From positions 1,302,001 to 1,366,000 of the forward strand of contig NZ_CP113361.1 in assembly GCF_026684035.1 (NCBI RefSeq): DNA of 64,000 bases, written 5' to 3'. The notes beneath the pieces are model-generated. The model had not been told where the DNA came from and did not search any database. It saw only the letters and a list, made by a program, of their open reading frames with translations. Shown here in pieces: positions 37,578 through 48,037 of the stretch. Made by a program: the position numbers and the translations under genes. The stretch is from Methanogenium organophilum. GTDB lineage: Archaea; Halobacteriota; Methanomicrobia; Methanomicrobiales; Methanomicrobiaceae. The first letter of the stretch is position 1. Every line of letters begins with the position of its first letter.

Positions 37578-39743
37578 TTAGTTGATATCATCATAGGGGA
37601 ATTGTATTATCCATGTGGTTCCGCCGGAACCTGTTGAAATACGGTAACAACCGTCCAGTTGGTAATTCACAAAAGTTTTTACCATCCGCATCCCCAAGGA
37701 TGTCGCCTTTTCCGGTTCAAATCCATCCGGAAAGCCGACTCCGGAATCACTGAAGGTAAGAACAACTCCTGCCTTGCTACATTTCATCCGTATGGTGATT
37801 ATACCTTCTGTTGATGCTATGAAGGCATACTTCATCGCGTTCGTGAGGAGTTCATTGATGATGAGACTTACGGGAATCGCTTTTTCGAGAGTAAGGGTAC
37901 ATCCCTTTGCATCTACCACGGTACTGACTGCTGCTGCATTGGGGAAGGAGCTGATGATCTCATATGTCAGACGTTCAAAGTGGGGCTGGACGGTAATTGA
38001 TCCAAATGATTCTGACCGGTAGAGTTCTTCGTGGACTGTAGCCATTGAGGATATGCGTCTTTCTGCCTCCCGGATCTGGGTTGCCACATCGGGGTTGGCC
38101 TCTTCCTCTTTCACCGCCTGCATCTCCAGCATGGAGGAGATTATTGCGAGATTGTTTTTTACCCGGTGGTGCACCTCCTGCAGGAGGACCGTCTTCTCCT
38201 GCAGTGAATCCCGAATTTTTTGTTCGGCCTCTTTTTGTTCGGTGATATCCATACCCACCGACTGATACTCGACAGCCCTGCCGTCCTCATCAAAGATCAT
38301 GTGGTCATCCCAGCGGTGCCAGCGGATACTGCCGTCATCCAGTATGACCCGTTGTTCGATCATCTGGTTGGTAGTGCCAGCATGAAGGGCGGCAAAATGG
38401 GCGGCAACCCGGGCCCGGTCATCATCGTGGACATTGGCACGAAATTTTGTTCCCGTGGCATTCTCCGGGTTGATTTTAAAGTACCTGGCATAGGCGGAGT
38501 TGATGAAGATGATGGTGCCGTCGGCCCGGAACCGGGTGATCATCTCCGTCTGGCCGTCTACCACTGAGCGATAGAGGTGCTCGCTTTTTGTCAGGAGTGC
38601 CCGTGTGTTTGTGAGTGCTATATTCTGAAAGATAAGAATCACAACAAGGATTGCAAGGATGAATGCAACAGCTGCGACACCTATTGCGACTTCCCGGCCA
38701 ACGGTAATAAAATCAGGCGGTTGGTTGATGATGTTTGTCCCCTCTGGCAGGGCTGATTGTGCGATGCCAAAGCGCTGCATCTCGTCATAATCGAAGATGG
38801 GTGTGGTTTCCGGTGTATAGGTCACAGGGTCGGTGCCCTGGGGCGGATTTTCTTCCAACACCCACAGGGCATGGTTAGCTGCATTGTATCCCAAGTCATA
38901 AGGGGAGATCTGCACGCCTCCGACGATTCCTTTGTTGTTGTAAATACTTGCGACAGAATAGAGGGGAACGGGGCTTACAGCAGAGATTTCAGTAGAGATT
39001 TCATCAATATGATAGGGGGTGATATCCTGATCGGCCAGATAGTACGTGATGATCAGAACGGCTGCGGTCTCTGGCAGTTCTGCCAGGTCTGCTTTGATTT
39101 CACTGATGCCATCACCGGGTTTGGGGTAGAGGAAGGAGATGGTGTCAGTGTAGGCTGTGGTCTGCTCTTCTACCTGTGTGCGGATGGAACGGCCGGTGTA
39201 GGTATTGTCCAGAATGACATAGATGGTGTCTGTATCCGGGTTGATCGCCCGGATCACGTCCACTGTATCCCGTATCGGCATGATTTCAACGGTGCCAATA
39301 TACAATGCGGTTTTCTCTCCTGCCTGTACAAGGTTCGATGCATTATTCACCCCGGTGAAGACGACCGGAACACCGGGGAAGAGCCGGTTGCCGTATGTGT
39401 CCATGAAAAAGAGGGCGGGGTCGTCAGAGATGATGATAGCGTCGGGATTTGTACTTTCATATTTATGAGCAAAAGTCTGGTACAGGTTTTCAAAATGCTC
39501 TGTGTCGCTGATGACTTTTGCATCAAGATATTCGATGGATAACTGGACGTGCGTGTGTTCTGAATCCGCGATTGCCGCCACTATTCCTGCTTCAATCTCC
39601 TGATTCCATATGTATCCCGGCCCGTAGGAACTGATGTAGATGATCTGGTCATGCCCACCGGTATCCACTGCGGTGACAGGCAGTATCAGGAAGAGAATAA
39701 GGAGGATTCCCACCAGTGTAGGGATCCATGGTTCTGTTCGCAT
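37578..39743 (-). CDS. Membrane sensor histidine kinase with ABC-substrate-like sensor
   Basis: 721 aa. Signal/TM segment at about 8-25 (LVGILLILFLILPVTAV), then a periplasmic ABC-substrate-binding-type domain (about 30-340: IYISSYGPGYIWNQEIEAGI, DAIIISDDPALFF, VVFTGVNNA), a second TM near 355-380, a PAS domain (VVDGQTEMITRFRADGTI), and a HisKA_2/HWE-like kinase with HHRVKNNLAIISSMLEMQ (H525/H526), INELLTNAMKYAF and DSGVGFP. It binds an unknown extracellular ligand and signals to the adjacent REC protein. Confidence 0.93.
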   Translation of the reverse strand: MRTEPWIPTLVGILLILFLILPVTAVDTGGHDQIIYISSYGPGYIWNQEIEAGIVAAIADSEHTHVQLSIEYLDAKVISDTEHFENLYQTFAHKYESTNPDAIIISDDPALFFMDTYGNRLFPGVPVVFTGVNNASNLVQAGEKTALYIGTVEIMPIRDTVDVIRAINPDTDTIYVILDNTYTGRSIRTQVEEQTTAYTDTISFLYPKPGDGISEIKADLAELPETAAVLIITYYLADQDITPYHIDEISTEISAVSPVPLYSVASIYNNKGIVGGVQISPYDLGYNAANHALWVLEENPPQGTDPVTYTPETTPIFDYDEMQRFGIAQSALPEGTNIINQPPDFITVGREVAIGVAAVAFILAILVVILIFQNIALTNTRALLTKSEHLYRSVVDGQTEMITRFRADGTIIFINSAYARYFKINPENATGTKFRANVHDDDRARVAAHFAALHAGTTNQMIEQRVILDDGSIRWHRWDDHMIFDEDGRAVEYQSVGMDITEQKEAEQKIRDSLQEKTVLLQEVHHRVKNNLAIISSMLEMQAVKEEEANPDVATQIREAERRISSMATVHEELYRSESFGSITVQPHFERLTYEIISSFPNAAAVSTVVDAKGCTLTLEKAIPVSLIINELLTNAMKYAFIASTEGIITIRMKCSKAGVVLTFSDSGVGFPDGFEPEKATSLGMRMVKTFVNYQLDGCYRISTGSGGTTWIIQFPYDDIN

Positions 39744-39831
39744 CTACAGATGCATAAGATATTTAACACGGATAAAGGAATGTTATGTTCCATTTATGCA
39801 GGGGCATTGTCCGGACAGGGAACTCAGGTGA

Positions 39832-40218
39832 TTACATCTTTAGAATGCGCACCGCAAGGTGGGCGGCGTTGGCACCGTTCCCAATGCCGACACAGGCCAC
39901 CGGAACACCTCGGGGCATCTGGGCGATTGCGAGGAGTGCGTCCAAGCCGCCGAGGGTGCCTGCTGCAACGGGAACGCCTATGACCGGTTTTTCCGTCAGG
40001 GATGCAACGACCCCCGGAAGTGCCGCGGAGAGTCCTGCAATGGTAATAAACACCTTTGCCTCAGAATTCTTTACATATGTAGCCAGTTCCTCCGGGTCCC
40101 GGTGGGCTGAGAGAACCTGAAAGTCATAGGTGATACTCTCTTCATCAAGTACAATTGTTGCTTTGCTTACAATTTCTCCATCTGATGCCGAACCGGCGAT
40201 CACTGCCACGTCTACCAT
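39832..40218 (-). CDS. purE: PurE, N5-carboxyaminoimidazole ribonucleotide mutase
   Basis: 128 aa. [47 protein letters not shown] and [26 protein letters not shown] are the PurE signatures (SAHR and the MP-G-PV loop). Catalyses carboxylation of AIR in purine synthesis. Transcribed alone; the small ORF at 40344 lies upstream on the same strand. Confidence 0.95.
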   Translation of the reverse strand: MVDVAVIAGSASDGEIVSKATIVLDEESITYDFQVLSAHRDPEELATYVKNSEAKVFITIAGLSAALPGVVASLTEKPVIGVPVAAGTLGGLDALLAIAQMPRGVPVACVGIGNGANAAHLAVRILKM

Positions 40219-40293
40219 TGCAGGGAATGTATCGAAGTATCTCCATAAAGAGGTTGACCCTCAGCATGTCGGGAGCGGGTGAGGGTAAATTTC

Positions 40294-40328
40294 TGAGATA
40301 TTTCAATAGTACTTAAAAAAATATCTCA
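40294..40328 (-). terminator. 10-bp inverted repeat after the 29-aa ORF
   Basis: TGAGATATTT (40294-40303) and AAATATCTCA (40319-40328) are exact inverted copies with a 15-base AT-rich loop. On the minus strand the stem runs into a T7 tract, so it could end the transcript of the small ORF before purE, or act as an attenuator-like element for purE. Confidence 0.4.
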
Positions 40329-40343
40329 CCATTCATGGGGTTT

Positions 40344-40433
40344 TTATCCCCCGATAGCTCCCTCCATGGGGTGCGCCCTGTTATTGGTGAGTGAGGTAAA
40401 TTTCCGTTTCAGGTATTCCCTTGCTACCTTCAT
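40344..40433 (-). CDS. 29-aa ORF with strong Shine-Dalgarno
   Basis: ATG at 40433 preceded by GGTGAGGAGGAGAAT, among the strongest ribosome binding sites in the window. The peptide begins MKVAREYLKRKFTSL, basic, and ends MEGAIGG. It lies upstream of purE on the same strand, with an inverted repeat between. It may be a leader peptide or small protein; no family known. The rest of the 40219-40531 interval holds a direct repeat of GGTAAATTTC (40284 and 40395) but no other gene. Confidence 0.45.
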   Translation of the reverse strand: MKVAREYLKRKFTSLTNNRAHPMEGAIGG

Positions 40434-40531
40434 ATTCTCCTCCTCACCTGGACTACTTACCCATCTTCTCAGCAGTTATTTTGCATAACTTCCATATGGC
40501 ATTACCGCTAAGATTTATCGCACTGATCAAT

Positions 40532-42117
<1,586 letters not shown>

Positions 42118-42328
42118 TATTTTTCACGGAATGTTCGTTTTTCTCAGGTTTCTCTTGTTTTCAGTCTCCCCGTGGCAGCACCACGCGCCTTTTGGATATG
42201 GTGTTTATCGGGGATTCGTTTCGGTTCCCGTTTTCCCATTGTCGCGCCCACTTTCGGGAAGCATCACTTTTATGGGATGAGTGCCAATCTGTAATTATCT
42301 GAAACGTACGATAGGAGCTGAAGAGAAT

Positions 42329-42736
42329 ATGGCTGTTAAACTCGGATTTGTTGTCGCAGAATTCAACCGTGACCTGACCTATATGATGGAAATTGAAGGC
42401 GAAGAACATGCAAAGTTCCTCGGTGCCGAAGTCACCGAGAAGTTCTATGTCCCCGGTGCCTATGATATGCCGCTTGCCATCAAGAAGATGCTCGAAGACG
42501 GCGATGTCGATGCGGTTGTAACCATTGGTTGTGTTATTGAGGGTGCCACCCAGCACGATGAGATCGTCGTCCAGCATGCAGCCCGGAAAATAATCGATCT
42601 CTCTCTGGAGTACAACAAACCGGTCACGCTTGGCATCTCCGGCCCCGGCATGACCCGGCTTGAGGCACACCAGAGAATTGATTACGCCCGTCGTGCTGTT
42701 GAGTCGGCAATCAAGCTCGTCCAGCGGTTAGCATGA
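42329..42736 (+). CDS. ribH: 6,7-dimethyl-8-ribityllumazine synthase RibH
   Basis: 135 aa from ATG 42329, with AGGAG at 42313-42317. [48 protein letters not shown] and [11 protein letters not shown] are archaeal RibH motifs, with the catalytic His in QHDE. Condenses the pyrimidinedione and dihydroxybutanone phosphate. Its end overlaps the next aminotransferase (ATGA). Together with RibC it supplies riboflavin for FMN, FAD and F420. Confidence 0.94.
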   Translation: MAVKLGFVVAEFNRDLTYMMEIEGEEHAKFLGAEVTEKFYVPGAYDMPLAIKKMLEDGDVDAVVTIGCVIEGATQHDEIVVQHAARKIIDLSLEYNKPVTLGISGPGMTRLEAHQRIDYARRAVESAIKLVQRLA

Positions 42737-43872
42737 AAGCACTCTCCCGGAAAGTGGCAGACATCGCACCGTCTGCAACGATAGAGATATCTGACCGGGC
42801 AGCACAGATGCGGGCGGCAGGCATCGATGTCATCGGGCTCTCCATCGGGGAGCCGGACTTCCCGACCCCCGCTCACATCACCCGGGCATGCATCAATGCC
42901 TTGGAACGTGGAGAGACTCACTATGCCCCTTCCCCCGGTATTCCGGCACTCCGTGAGGCGATTTCCCAGAAGCTGGAGACGGAGAATGATATTCCCTGTA
43001 CACCGGGGCAGGTCATCGTTGCCTGCGGCGCAAAAGACTCTATCTATGAAGCCATGGAGGCAACCCTCAACCCCGGTGACGAGGTCATAATCATCGACCC
43101 CTCGTGGGTCAGTTACGAACCCTGCGTGCAGCTGTCGGGCGGGGTGCCGGTCCATTGCGGGGTCCGTGAGAGCGATTTTCAGGTGGACGACTCCCTCCTT
43201 GAGGCAATCACCCCGAATACGAAGATGATCATCTGTAACAGTCCGTCCAACCCGTCGGGTGCCGTAATGAACGATGCCTCCCTCCGGCTGATTGCCGATG
43301 CGGCAACCGACAATGACTGCTATGTACTCTCGGATGAAATATACGAGAAGCTCATCTACGGAAAAGACCATGTCTCCATCGGTTCGTTTGACGGCATGGC
43401 CGACCGTACCATTACGGTAAATGGGTTTTCCAAGGCATATGCAATGACCGGCTGGCGTATCGGGTATGCAGCGGCCCCTGATCCGGTGGCAAAACAGATG
43501 ATCAAGGTCCAGCAGCACACGATTAGCCACCCGGCCACCTTTGCGATGCATGGCGCAGTGGCGGCTCTGACCGGTGATCAGCAGTGTGTCGAAGAGATGC
43601 GATGTGAGTTTGACGTCCGCCGTCAGTATCTTACCGGTGCCCTGCATGAGATGGGCTATGAGACGGCGCCTGCAGAGGGTGCCTTCTACGCCTACGTAAA
43701 GACTGGCGGAGATGATATGGCAGTGTCTGCACGATGGCTCGCGGACGCCCATGTGGCAGTCACCCCGGGAACGGCCTTCGGCACCCCCGGATGGGTTCGC
43801 CTCTCCTACGCAGCATCTCTGGACCGCCTGAAAGAGGCGATGCACCGCATCGCTGTTCTTCCGGAAAAATAA
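42733..43872 (+). CDS. Class I/II PLP aminotransferase (AspC-like)
   Basis: 379 aa. [57 protein letters not shown] and the PLP lysine in [17 protein letters not shown] mark a fold-type I aspartate-type aminotransferase. Substrate may be aspartate, alanine or an aromatic amino acid. Translationally coupled to ribH. Confidence 0.92.
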   Translation: MKALSRKVADIAPSATIEISDRAAQMRAAGIDVIGLSIGEPDFPTPAHITRACINALERGETHYAPSPGIPALREAISQKLETENDIPCTPGQVIVACGAKDSIYEAMEATLNPGDEVIIIDPSWVSYEPCVQLSGGVPVHCGVRESDFQVDDSLLEAITPNTKMIICNSPSNPSGAVMNDASLRLIADAATDNDCYVLSDEIYEKLIYGKDHVSIGSFDGMADRTITVNGFSKAYAMTGWRIGYAAAPDPVAKQMIKVQQHTISHPATFAMHGAVAALTGDQQCVEEMRCEFDVRRQYLTGALHEMGYETAPAEGAFYAYVKTGGDDMAVSARWLADAHVAVTPGTAFGTPGWVRLSYAASLDRLKEAMHRIAVLPEK

Positions 43873-43890
43873 CCTTTTTTAGTATCTGCA

Positions 43891-44316
43891 ATGACTCCTG
43901 ACCCGCACCGCGTCCTTTTTGTCTGCACGTATAATTCAGTCCGTTCACCGATGGCTGCGGCAATCCTGAATGCAGTGGCATCGGAAAGATATGTGGCAGA
44001 GAGTGCCGGTCTCTTCCCGTCCCCGGTGGATCCCGGGGTGGTGTCTGTGATGCGCGAGAGGGGAATTGACCTGTCGTCCCATTGCCCGCGTTCTCTCGGT
44101 GACTGTTCATCATCTGCCTATGGCACCATCATTGTTCTTTCACCAGCGGTGCGGGAGTATGCGTATTCCCTCCCTCCTGCGGGCAGGCTCATCTCCCTGG
44201 ATATTCCGGTCCCCGGTGCAAAAGGGGCGGACGGGCTGGACGGACTCCGTCAGCTCTGCCGGGTGCTCGCGGATGCTATTGGGGATTGCTTCCCGGATGC
44301 AGGCGTTGTTTTCTGA
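43891..44316 (+). CDS. Low-molecular-weight phosphatase / arsenate reductase-like
   Basis: 141 aa. The P-loop VCTYNSVRS gives C12-x5-R18-S19, the signature of LMW protein tyrosine phosphatases and related arsenate reductases. It lacks the second ArsC Cys pair at the expected place, so phosphatase function is as likely. It lies 18 bases after the aminotransferase and before the CDF gene. Confidence 0.85.
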   Translation: MTPDPHRVLFVCTYNSVRSPMAAAILNAVASERYVAESAGLFPSPVDPGVVSVMRERGIDLSSHCPRSLGDCSSSAYGTIIVLSPAVREYAYSLPPAGRLISLDIPVPGAKGADGLDGLRQLCRVLADAIGDCFPDAGVVF

Positions 44317-44390
44317 TCATGCGTCTGGGTGGTGATTTATCTGAATCTGAGGTGATCAGGATTACTGAGAAAGCCTTATTGGATACTGGT

Positions 44391-44405
44391 TCAGAATCAT
44401 TCTGA
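44391..44405. promoter_or_regulatory. Palindrome just before the CDF efflux gene
   Basis: TCAGAATCATTCTGA is a perfect 7-1-7 palindrome ending 6 bases before the GTG start at 44412. A half-like TGAATCTGA lies 50 bases upstream (about 44342-44350). Its position over the promoter/start region suits an operator for a metal-responsive repressor; inferred. Confidence 0.4.
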
Positions 44406-44411
44406 TTATCT

Positions 44412-45329
44412 GTGAATTACCGGCGTGTACGTAATACTCTCATACTGACCTTTTTCATGAACCTCTTTGTATCCCTTGCAAAGGGGATTGTCGGAGCCCT
44501 TGCCGGCTCCGTGAGTATGGTTGCCGATGCATTTCACTCCCTCTTTGATTCGGTATCAAACATTGTGGGACTCATCAGTATTCAGATCGCCGATACTCCC
44601 CCGGATCTCCGGCACCAGTATGGGCACGGGAAGTTTGAGACCATCGGTACGATGGTGGTCGGCTCCCTGCTTCTGATCACCGGGTTTGTTGTTGGATACG
44701 AGGGTTTTGGACGGTTCTTTTCCGGAACTGTTCCTGAAATAACTCCGGTCACCGTTGCAGTGATGCTCGTAACCATCTGTGTGAATATCACTATTTCCCT
44801 CTATGAGCGCCGAATCGGTAAAGAAGAGAACAGTTCTTTTCTTCTGGCCGATTCGCAGCATACGGCAAGTGATATCTTTGTATCGCTCTCTGTACTCGGC
44901 GGTTTTGTCTTCATCTGGCTGGGGTATCCGGTGGCAGATGCCATCATCGCACTCGGGATTGCCGTTCTTATCATAAAGATGGGGGCTGAGATCCTCTATA
45001 ATGCGGTGCAGGTGCTCACAGATGCATCAGCCCCGGTTGATTATGACATGATTACGAGGATCATTGAGACAACGGAAGGTGTCCGCAGCTACCATGATTT
45101 CCGCTGCCGGGGAAAACCCGGTGAGATTTTCTGCGATCTGCATGTGGTGGTCGATCCGGATATTACCGTCCGTGAGGGCCATCTCATCGGCAACCGGGTA
45201 CGTGACCGTCTCAAAGGGGAAGTGGGGGGTGTGGTGGATGTAATTGTACATATCGACCCGTACTATGGCGGTGCAATATCGCTGGCTGCAGAGAAGGATA
45301 CTGATAAGGATACCGTATATGCAAAATAA
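44412..45329 (+). CDS. CDF family cation efflux protein
   Basis: 305 aa with GTG start. Six TM segments; SMVADAFHSLFDSVSN in TM2 and LLADSQHTASDIFVSL in TM5 carry the paired Asp/His metal sites; a C-terminal cytoplasmic domain (YHDFRCRGKPGEIFCDLHVVVDP) follows. Exports Zn2+, Fe2+, Mn2+ or similar. A palindrome precedes the start, and the ArsC-like fusion follows after 14 bases, suggesting a metal/metalloid response operon. Confidence 0.92.
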   Translation: MNYRRVRNTLILTFFMNLFVSLAKGIVGALAGSVSMVADAFHSLFDSVSNIVGLISIQIADTPPDLRHQYGHGKFETIGTMVVGSLLLITGFVVGYEGFGRFFSGTVPEITPVTVAVMLVTICVNITISLYERRIGKEENSSFLLADSQHTASDIFVSLSVLGGFVFIWLGYPVADAIIALGIAVLIIKMGAEILYNAVQVLTDASAPVDYDMITRIIETTEGVRSYHDFRCRGKPGEIFCDLHVVVDPDITVREGHLIGNRVRDRLKGEVGGVVDVIVHIDPYYGGAISLAAEKDTDKDTVYAK

Positions 45330-45343
45330 TGTGAGACACAGCC

Positions 45344-46096
45344 ATGAAACAGGACATTCTTTTCGTCTGTAATCATAATGCAGGCAGGTCACAGATGGCG
45401 GAGGCATATATGAATACCCGCTACGGGGAGCGGTATGCTGCATTTTCGGCAGGCAACTATCCCTCTGCATCAATGAGTGAATACACCATCCGGGTGATGG
45501 AGGAGGCAGGTATTGTGATGACGGGGCATTCACCAAAACCACTTACATCGTTTATGGGCCGGCAGTTCGACACGATTGCCCGTCTCTGTGACTGCTCGGG
45601 CACCTGCCCGGTTCTGCCACCTGCCCGCCGGGTGATTGACCACCCCTTCCCCGATCCGTCAGAGTTCGTTGGAAGTGATGGTGATATCATGGCGGGATTT
45701 CGACATGTCCGTGACCTTGTCTTTGCCTGGGTTGACGAAATCTTTGGTGTAGCAGCAGGTGTCAGGATTACCTGGCAGCGCCCGGAAGGGCCCATGCCGC
45801 CTGCGATTCTCTGTTCCGATACCGGACGACAGCTGCAGGATGTTATCCATGACATCTGTCTACAGCTCACAAATAGGGGTATTCCCTGCACCATTGCAGA
45901 AGAGGATGGCCCCCTGCAGTTGTCCTTTAACGGTGTCCCCTTTGAGGAGATCGTCCCCATATATATACCGAAGTCCTGCTCGATGTGCGGGTCCTGTGAT
46001 GGCTCCGAGGGGGAATGCGCCGGCGGGAGGCGGTATGAGGGTATCCCGGAGTCTGTGGTGCGGCTTGCTGGCATGCGTGCGGCGGGCCTGAAATAA
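45344..46096 (+). CDS. ArsC-type arsenate reductase fused to DUF2703-like domain
   Basis: 250 aa. N-terminal LMW-phosphatase/arsenate reductase domain with P-loop VCNHNAGRS (C9-x5-R15) and the DCSGTCPVLP cysteines expected of ArsC. From about residue 140 a second domain follows: VRITWQRPEG, CSDTGRQLQDVIHDI, LSFNGVPFEEIV, resembling DUF2703 (thioredoxin-like), then a cysteine group CSMCGSC...C (C212, C215, C218, C225). The fused domain may act as an internal thiol donor. Cotranscribed with the CDF transporter. Confidence 0.85.
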   Translation: MKQDILFVCNHNAGRSQMAEAYMNTRYGERYAAFSAGNYPSASMSEYTIRVMEEAGIVMTGHSPKPLTSFMGRQFDTIARLCDCSGTCPVLPPARRVIDHPFPDPSEFVGSDGDIMAGFRHVRDLVFAWVDEIFGVAAGVRITWQRPEGPMPPAILCSDTGRQLQDVIHDICLQLTNRGIPCTIAEEDGPLQLSFNGVPFEEIVPIYIPKSCSMCGSCDGSEGECAGGRRYEGIPESVVRLAGMRAAGLK

Positions 46097-46253
46097 CCTT
46101 TCTTCAAATTATTTATATCCCTGTTTTTCTGTAATCTATGCCCTTATTGCGATGATTTTCCGCTTCTCCCGGTAGGATATCGTCAGTATCTGTTCCTTAT
46201 CCAAATGCCCGCGACAGCGAAATGCAGGAAATAGATATATGTGAGAAATAACA

Positions 46254-46285
46254 CACACTGTGTTAGAATAATGTAACATTGTGTG
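46254..46285. promoter_or_regulatory. Inverted repeat, likely XRE-regulator operator
   Basis: CACACTGTGTTA (46254-46265) and TAACATTGTGTG (46274-46285) are inverted copies differing at two central positions, 8 bases apart. A TATA-like AGATATATG lies just upstream (about 46232-46241), so the repeat covers the expected transcription start of the DUF2178-XRE operon, fitting autorepression. Confidence 0.5.
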
Positions 46286-46298
46286 GGGTATATCTCAT

Positions 46299-46862
46299 AT
46301 GCTGGAAAAGAAATCAATGAAACAGATGTGGTGGGGCATTATATTTGGCCTCCTGTTTATTGTGGCTGCCGTTGCAGCCTGGCTAATCTCCGGAGGTACG
46401 GCAGACACGATGGGCCTTACTGTTCTGGTGGTCCTCGGAATACTGATGATTATTCTGACAGTGGTGAAAATAAAAGCAGACCGCCGGTATTTCCTCGTCA
46501 TGGCAGTGATCGGCGTTGTGATGGTTGTGACAGGTACGCTTGGTATGCTCACCGGCGCCATCCCTGCTGAAGGGGGATCTCTCATATCCGGGGGGCTTGT
46601 CATGATACTCTGCGGCGGCCTCTGGCTTGCACGCCATAAAGAAGAAAAGATTGTTGACGAACGCTCACAGAAGATCGGTACCTATGGGACCGCTTTATCA
46701 TGGTATATCATCTTTATGGCCGTGGTGATCCTGTACTGGCTTGATATGCTTGGCGTTCTTGAAGTACAGGCATCCACCATCCTTGGTGGTCTGATGTTTC
46801 TGATGATAGGCTCCGCCCTCTTCTTCCAGTGGTATTTCAACCGGCAGGGGGACGTCTACTGA
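46299..46862 (+). CDS. DUF2178-like membrane protein
   Basis: 187 aa from the ATG at 46299 (46317 also possible). Five hydrophobic segments, with a soluble loop ARHKEEKIVDERSQKIG containing the ERSQKI motif common to DUF2178-type proteins. Such proteins are typically encoded next to a small XRE regulator, as here. Role unknown. Confidence 0.8.
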   Translation: MLEKKSMKQMWWGIIFGLLFIVAAVAAWLISGGTADTMGLTVLVVLGILMIILTVVKIKADRRYFLVMAVIGVVMVVTGTLGMLTGAIPAEGGSLISGGLVMILCGGLWLARHKEEKIVDERSQKIGTYGTALSWYIIFMAVVILYWLDMLGVLEVQASTILGGLMFLMIGSALFFQWYFNRQGDVY

Positions 46863-46897
46863 CGGACACTCAGAGGGTGGTATAAATTCAGACACGC

Positions 46898-47089
46898 ATG
46901 AAGGAGTTTCGGGCGCGTATGGGCATGACACAGGCAGCTCTCGCAGAAGCGGTCGGTGTCCGGCGTGAGACGATTGTCTTTCTCGAGAAGGGGAAATACA
47001 ATCCATCACTCAGGCTTGCCTGGCAGGTGGCCTCTGCCCTTGAGACATCCATTGATGAACTGTTCCTGTTCGGAGATGAAGACAAATGA
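46898..47089 (+). CDS. Small XRE-family transcriptional regulator
   Basis: 63 aa helix-turn-helix protein: [35 protein letters not shown] is the full HTH_3 fold, ending [11 protein letters not shown]. This short type commonly represses its own operon with the adjacent DUF2178 gene. The stop codon lies in a 16-bp tandem duplication (47079-47110). Confidence 0.92.
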   Translation: MKEFRARMGMTQAALAEAVGVRRETIVFLEKGKYNPSLRLAWQVASALETSIDELFLFGDEDK

Positions 47090-47346
47090 TATGCAAGACA
47101 AATGATATGCGCTGCGTGCATGTCGGACGTCATCGTACACAAAGAGGATCTCGTCCTCAGTGTTCTCCTGCTCCTGGTCATCGTATGAGGCGGGTGCTGC
47201 CTGCAACGCAGCGTACACGAGAAAATCCCAATGAAGCAGCCTGCGATGATGGCCATGACAACCGGTGCAAAAATGATGAGAAGAATGAATATGCAGATTC
47301 CGATGCACGTGAGCACTGCCACCTGTGTTCGGTTTATAGGGGTCAT
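47006..47346 (-). pseudogene. Probable frameshifted small membrane protein gene
   Basis: The minus strand starts MTPINRTQVAVLTCIGIC with a long hydrophobic segment to GCFIGIF near 47230. There the frame appears to shift by one base in a TTTT run; in the other frame the protein continues LVYAALQAAPASYDDQEQE and ENTEDEILFVYDDVRHARSA, a plausible charged tail. A 16-bp tandem duplication near its 3' end shifts the frame again. AGGTTGA precedes the start. Reading is tentative; the tail overlaps the XRE gene on the other strand. Confidence 0.35.
47079..47110. repeat. 16-bp tandem duplication
   Basis: AAGACAAATGATATGC occurs twice back to back. It spans the stop codon of the XRE gene and lies in the tail of the opposing small gene. 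The unit length is not a multiple of three. Confidence 0.9.
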
Positions 47347-47384
47347 TTTCAACCTGTGAATATATTAGTATGTGAGGATTATCA

Positions 47385-48032
47385 ATGAATATAATGATGA
47401 ATATTACTGATCTTCTGCTCCGGCCTGCGGCCTTCTTTCCCGGCCGCATAGAGGGGGATAAACCGGACCTGAAGATGCCTCTTGTAATTGTACTGCTCTA
47501 TGGCATTGTGAGCGCACTCTCTGCTGCGAATGTCTCATCGGTGACGATGGCAATGATGCCTGCAGAGATTGCAGGGATGGGAACCATGATAATTGGCATC
47601 GGTGTTGTTTCGGCATTTATCGGTGCTTTAATTTACTGGGTGATCATTGCTGCCGTCTTTCATGGCATATCTGCCCTGCGGGGTGGGAAAGGGGATTTCC
47701 AGCGCACCCTTGCGGTGGCCGGATATGGTGCCCTGCCTATGATATTCGGGAGCATCCTCTCCGGGATTATCATCTACTTCACGCTCTCGGATGTGACCAT
47801 ACGCCCGATATCCGATCCGATGCAGGTCAGCGCTGCCGTAACTGAACTCATGTCCACTCCCTCTATGCAGATAGCAGGAGTCGTATCGCTCCTTTTCGTC
47901 CTCTGGAGTGCAAATATCTGGGTATTCGGGATGCAGGAGGCACGAAACCTCTCCGGAAAAGATGCCCTGATAACAGTTGGTATTCCGGTTCTGATTTACT
48001 GTCTGATGACCATCCTTCCGCTTATTTGGTGA
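47385..48032 (+). CDS. Yip1 domain membrane protein
   Basis: 215 aa. About five TM segments with LLLRPAAFFPG at the N-terminus, IYWVIIAAVFHGISALRGGKGDF, and GYGALPMIFGSIL, the typical Yip1-like pattern in archaea. ATG 47385 or 47394 could start it. Five bases before the COG1361 gene, so first of a four-gene operon with an ABC exporter. Confidence 0.85.
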   Translation: MNIMMNITDLLLRPAAFFPGRIEGDKPDLKMPLVIVLLYGIVSALSAANVSSVTMAMMPAEIAGMGTMIIGIGVVSAFIGALIYWVIIAAVFHGISALRGGKGDFQRTLAVAGYGALPMIFGSILSGIIIYFTLSDVTIRPISDPMQVSAAVTELMSTPSMQIAGVVSLLFVLWSANIWVFGMQEARNLSGKDALITVGIPVLIYCLMTILPLIW

Positions 48033-48037
48033 TATAA

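Noticed and set aside
42118-42328. FMN riboswitch before ribH
   Set aside because: No RFN-type conserved segments seen; the ribosome binding site and short spacer explain the region.
42682-43845. 387-codon minus-strand ORF opposite the AspC-like aminotransferase
   Set aside because: Antisense to a clear PLP enzyme; His/Cys/Arg-rich composition without domain-like features.
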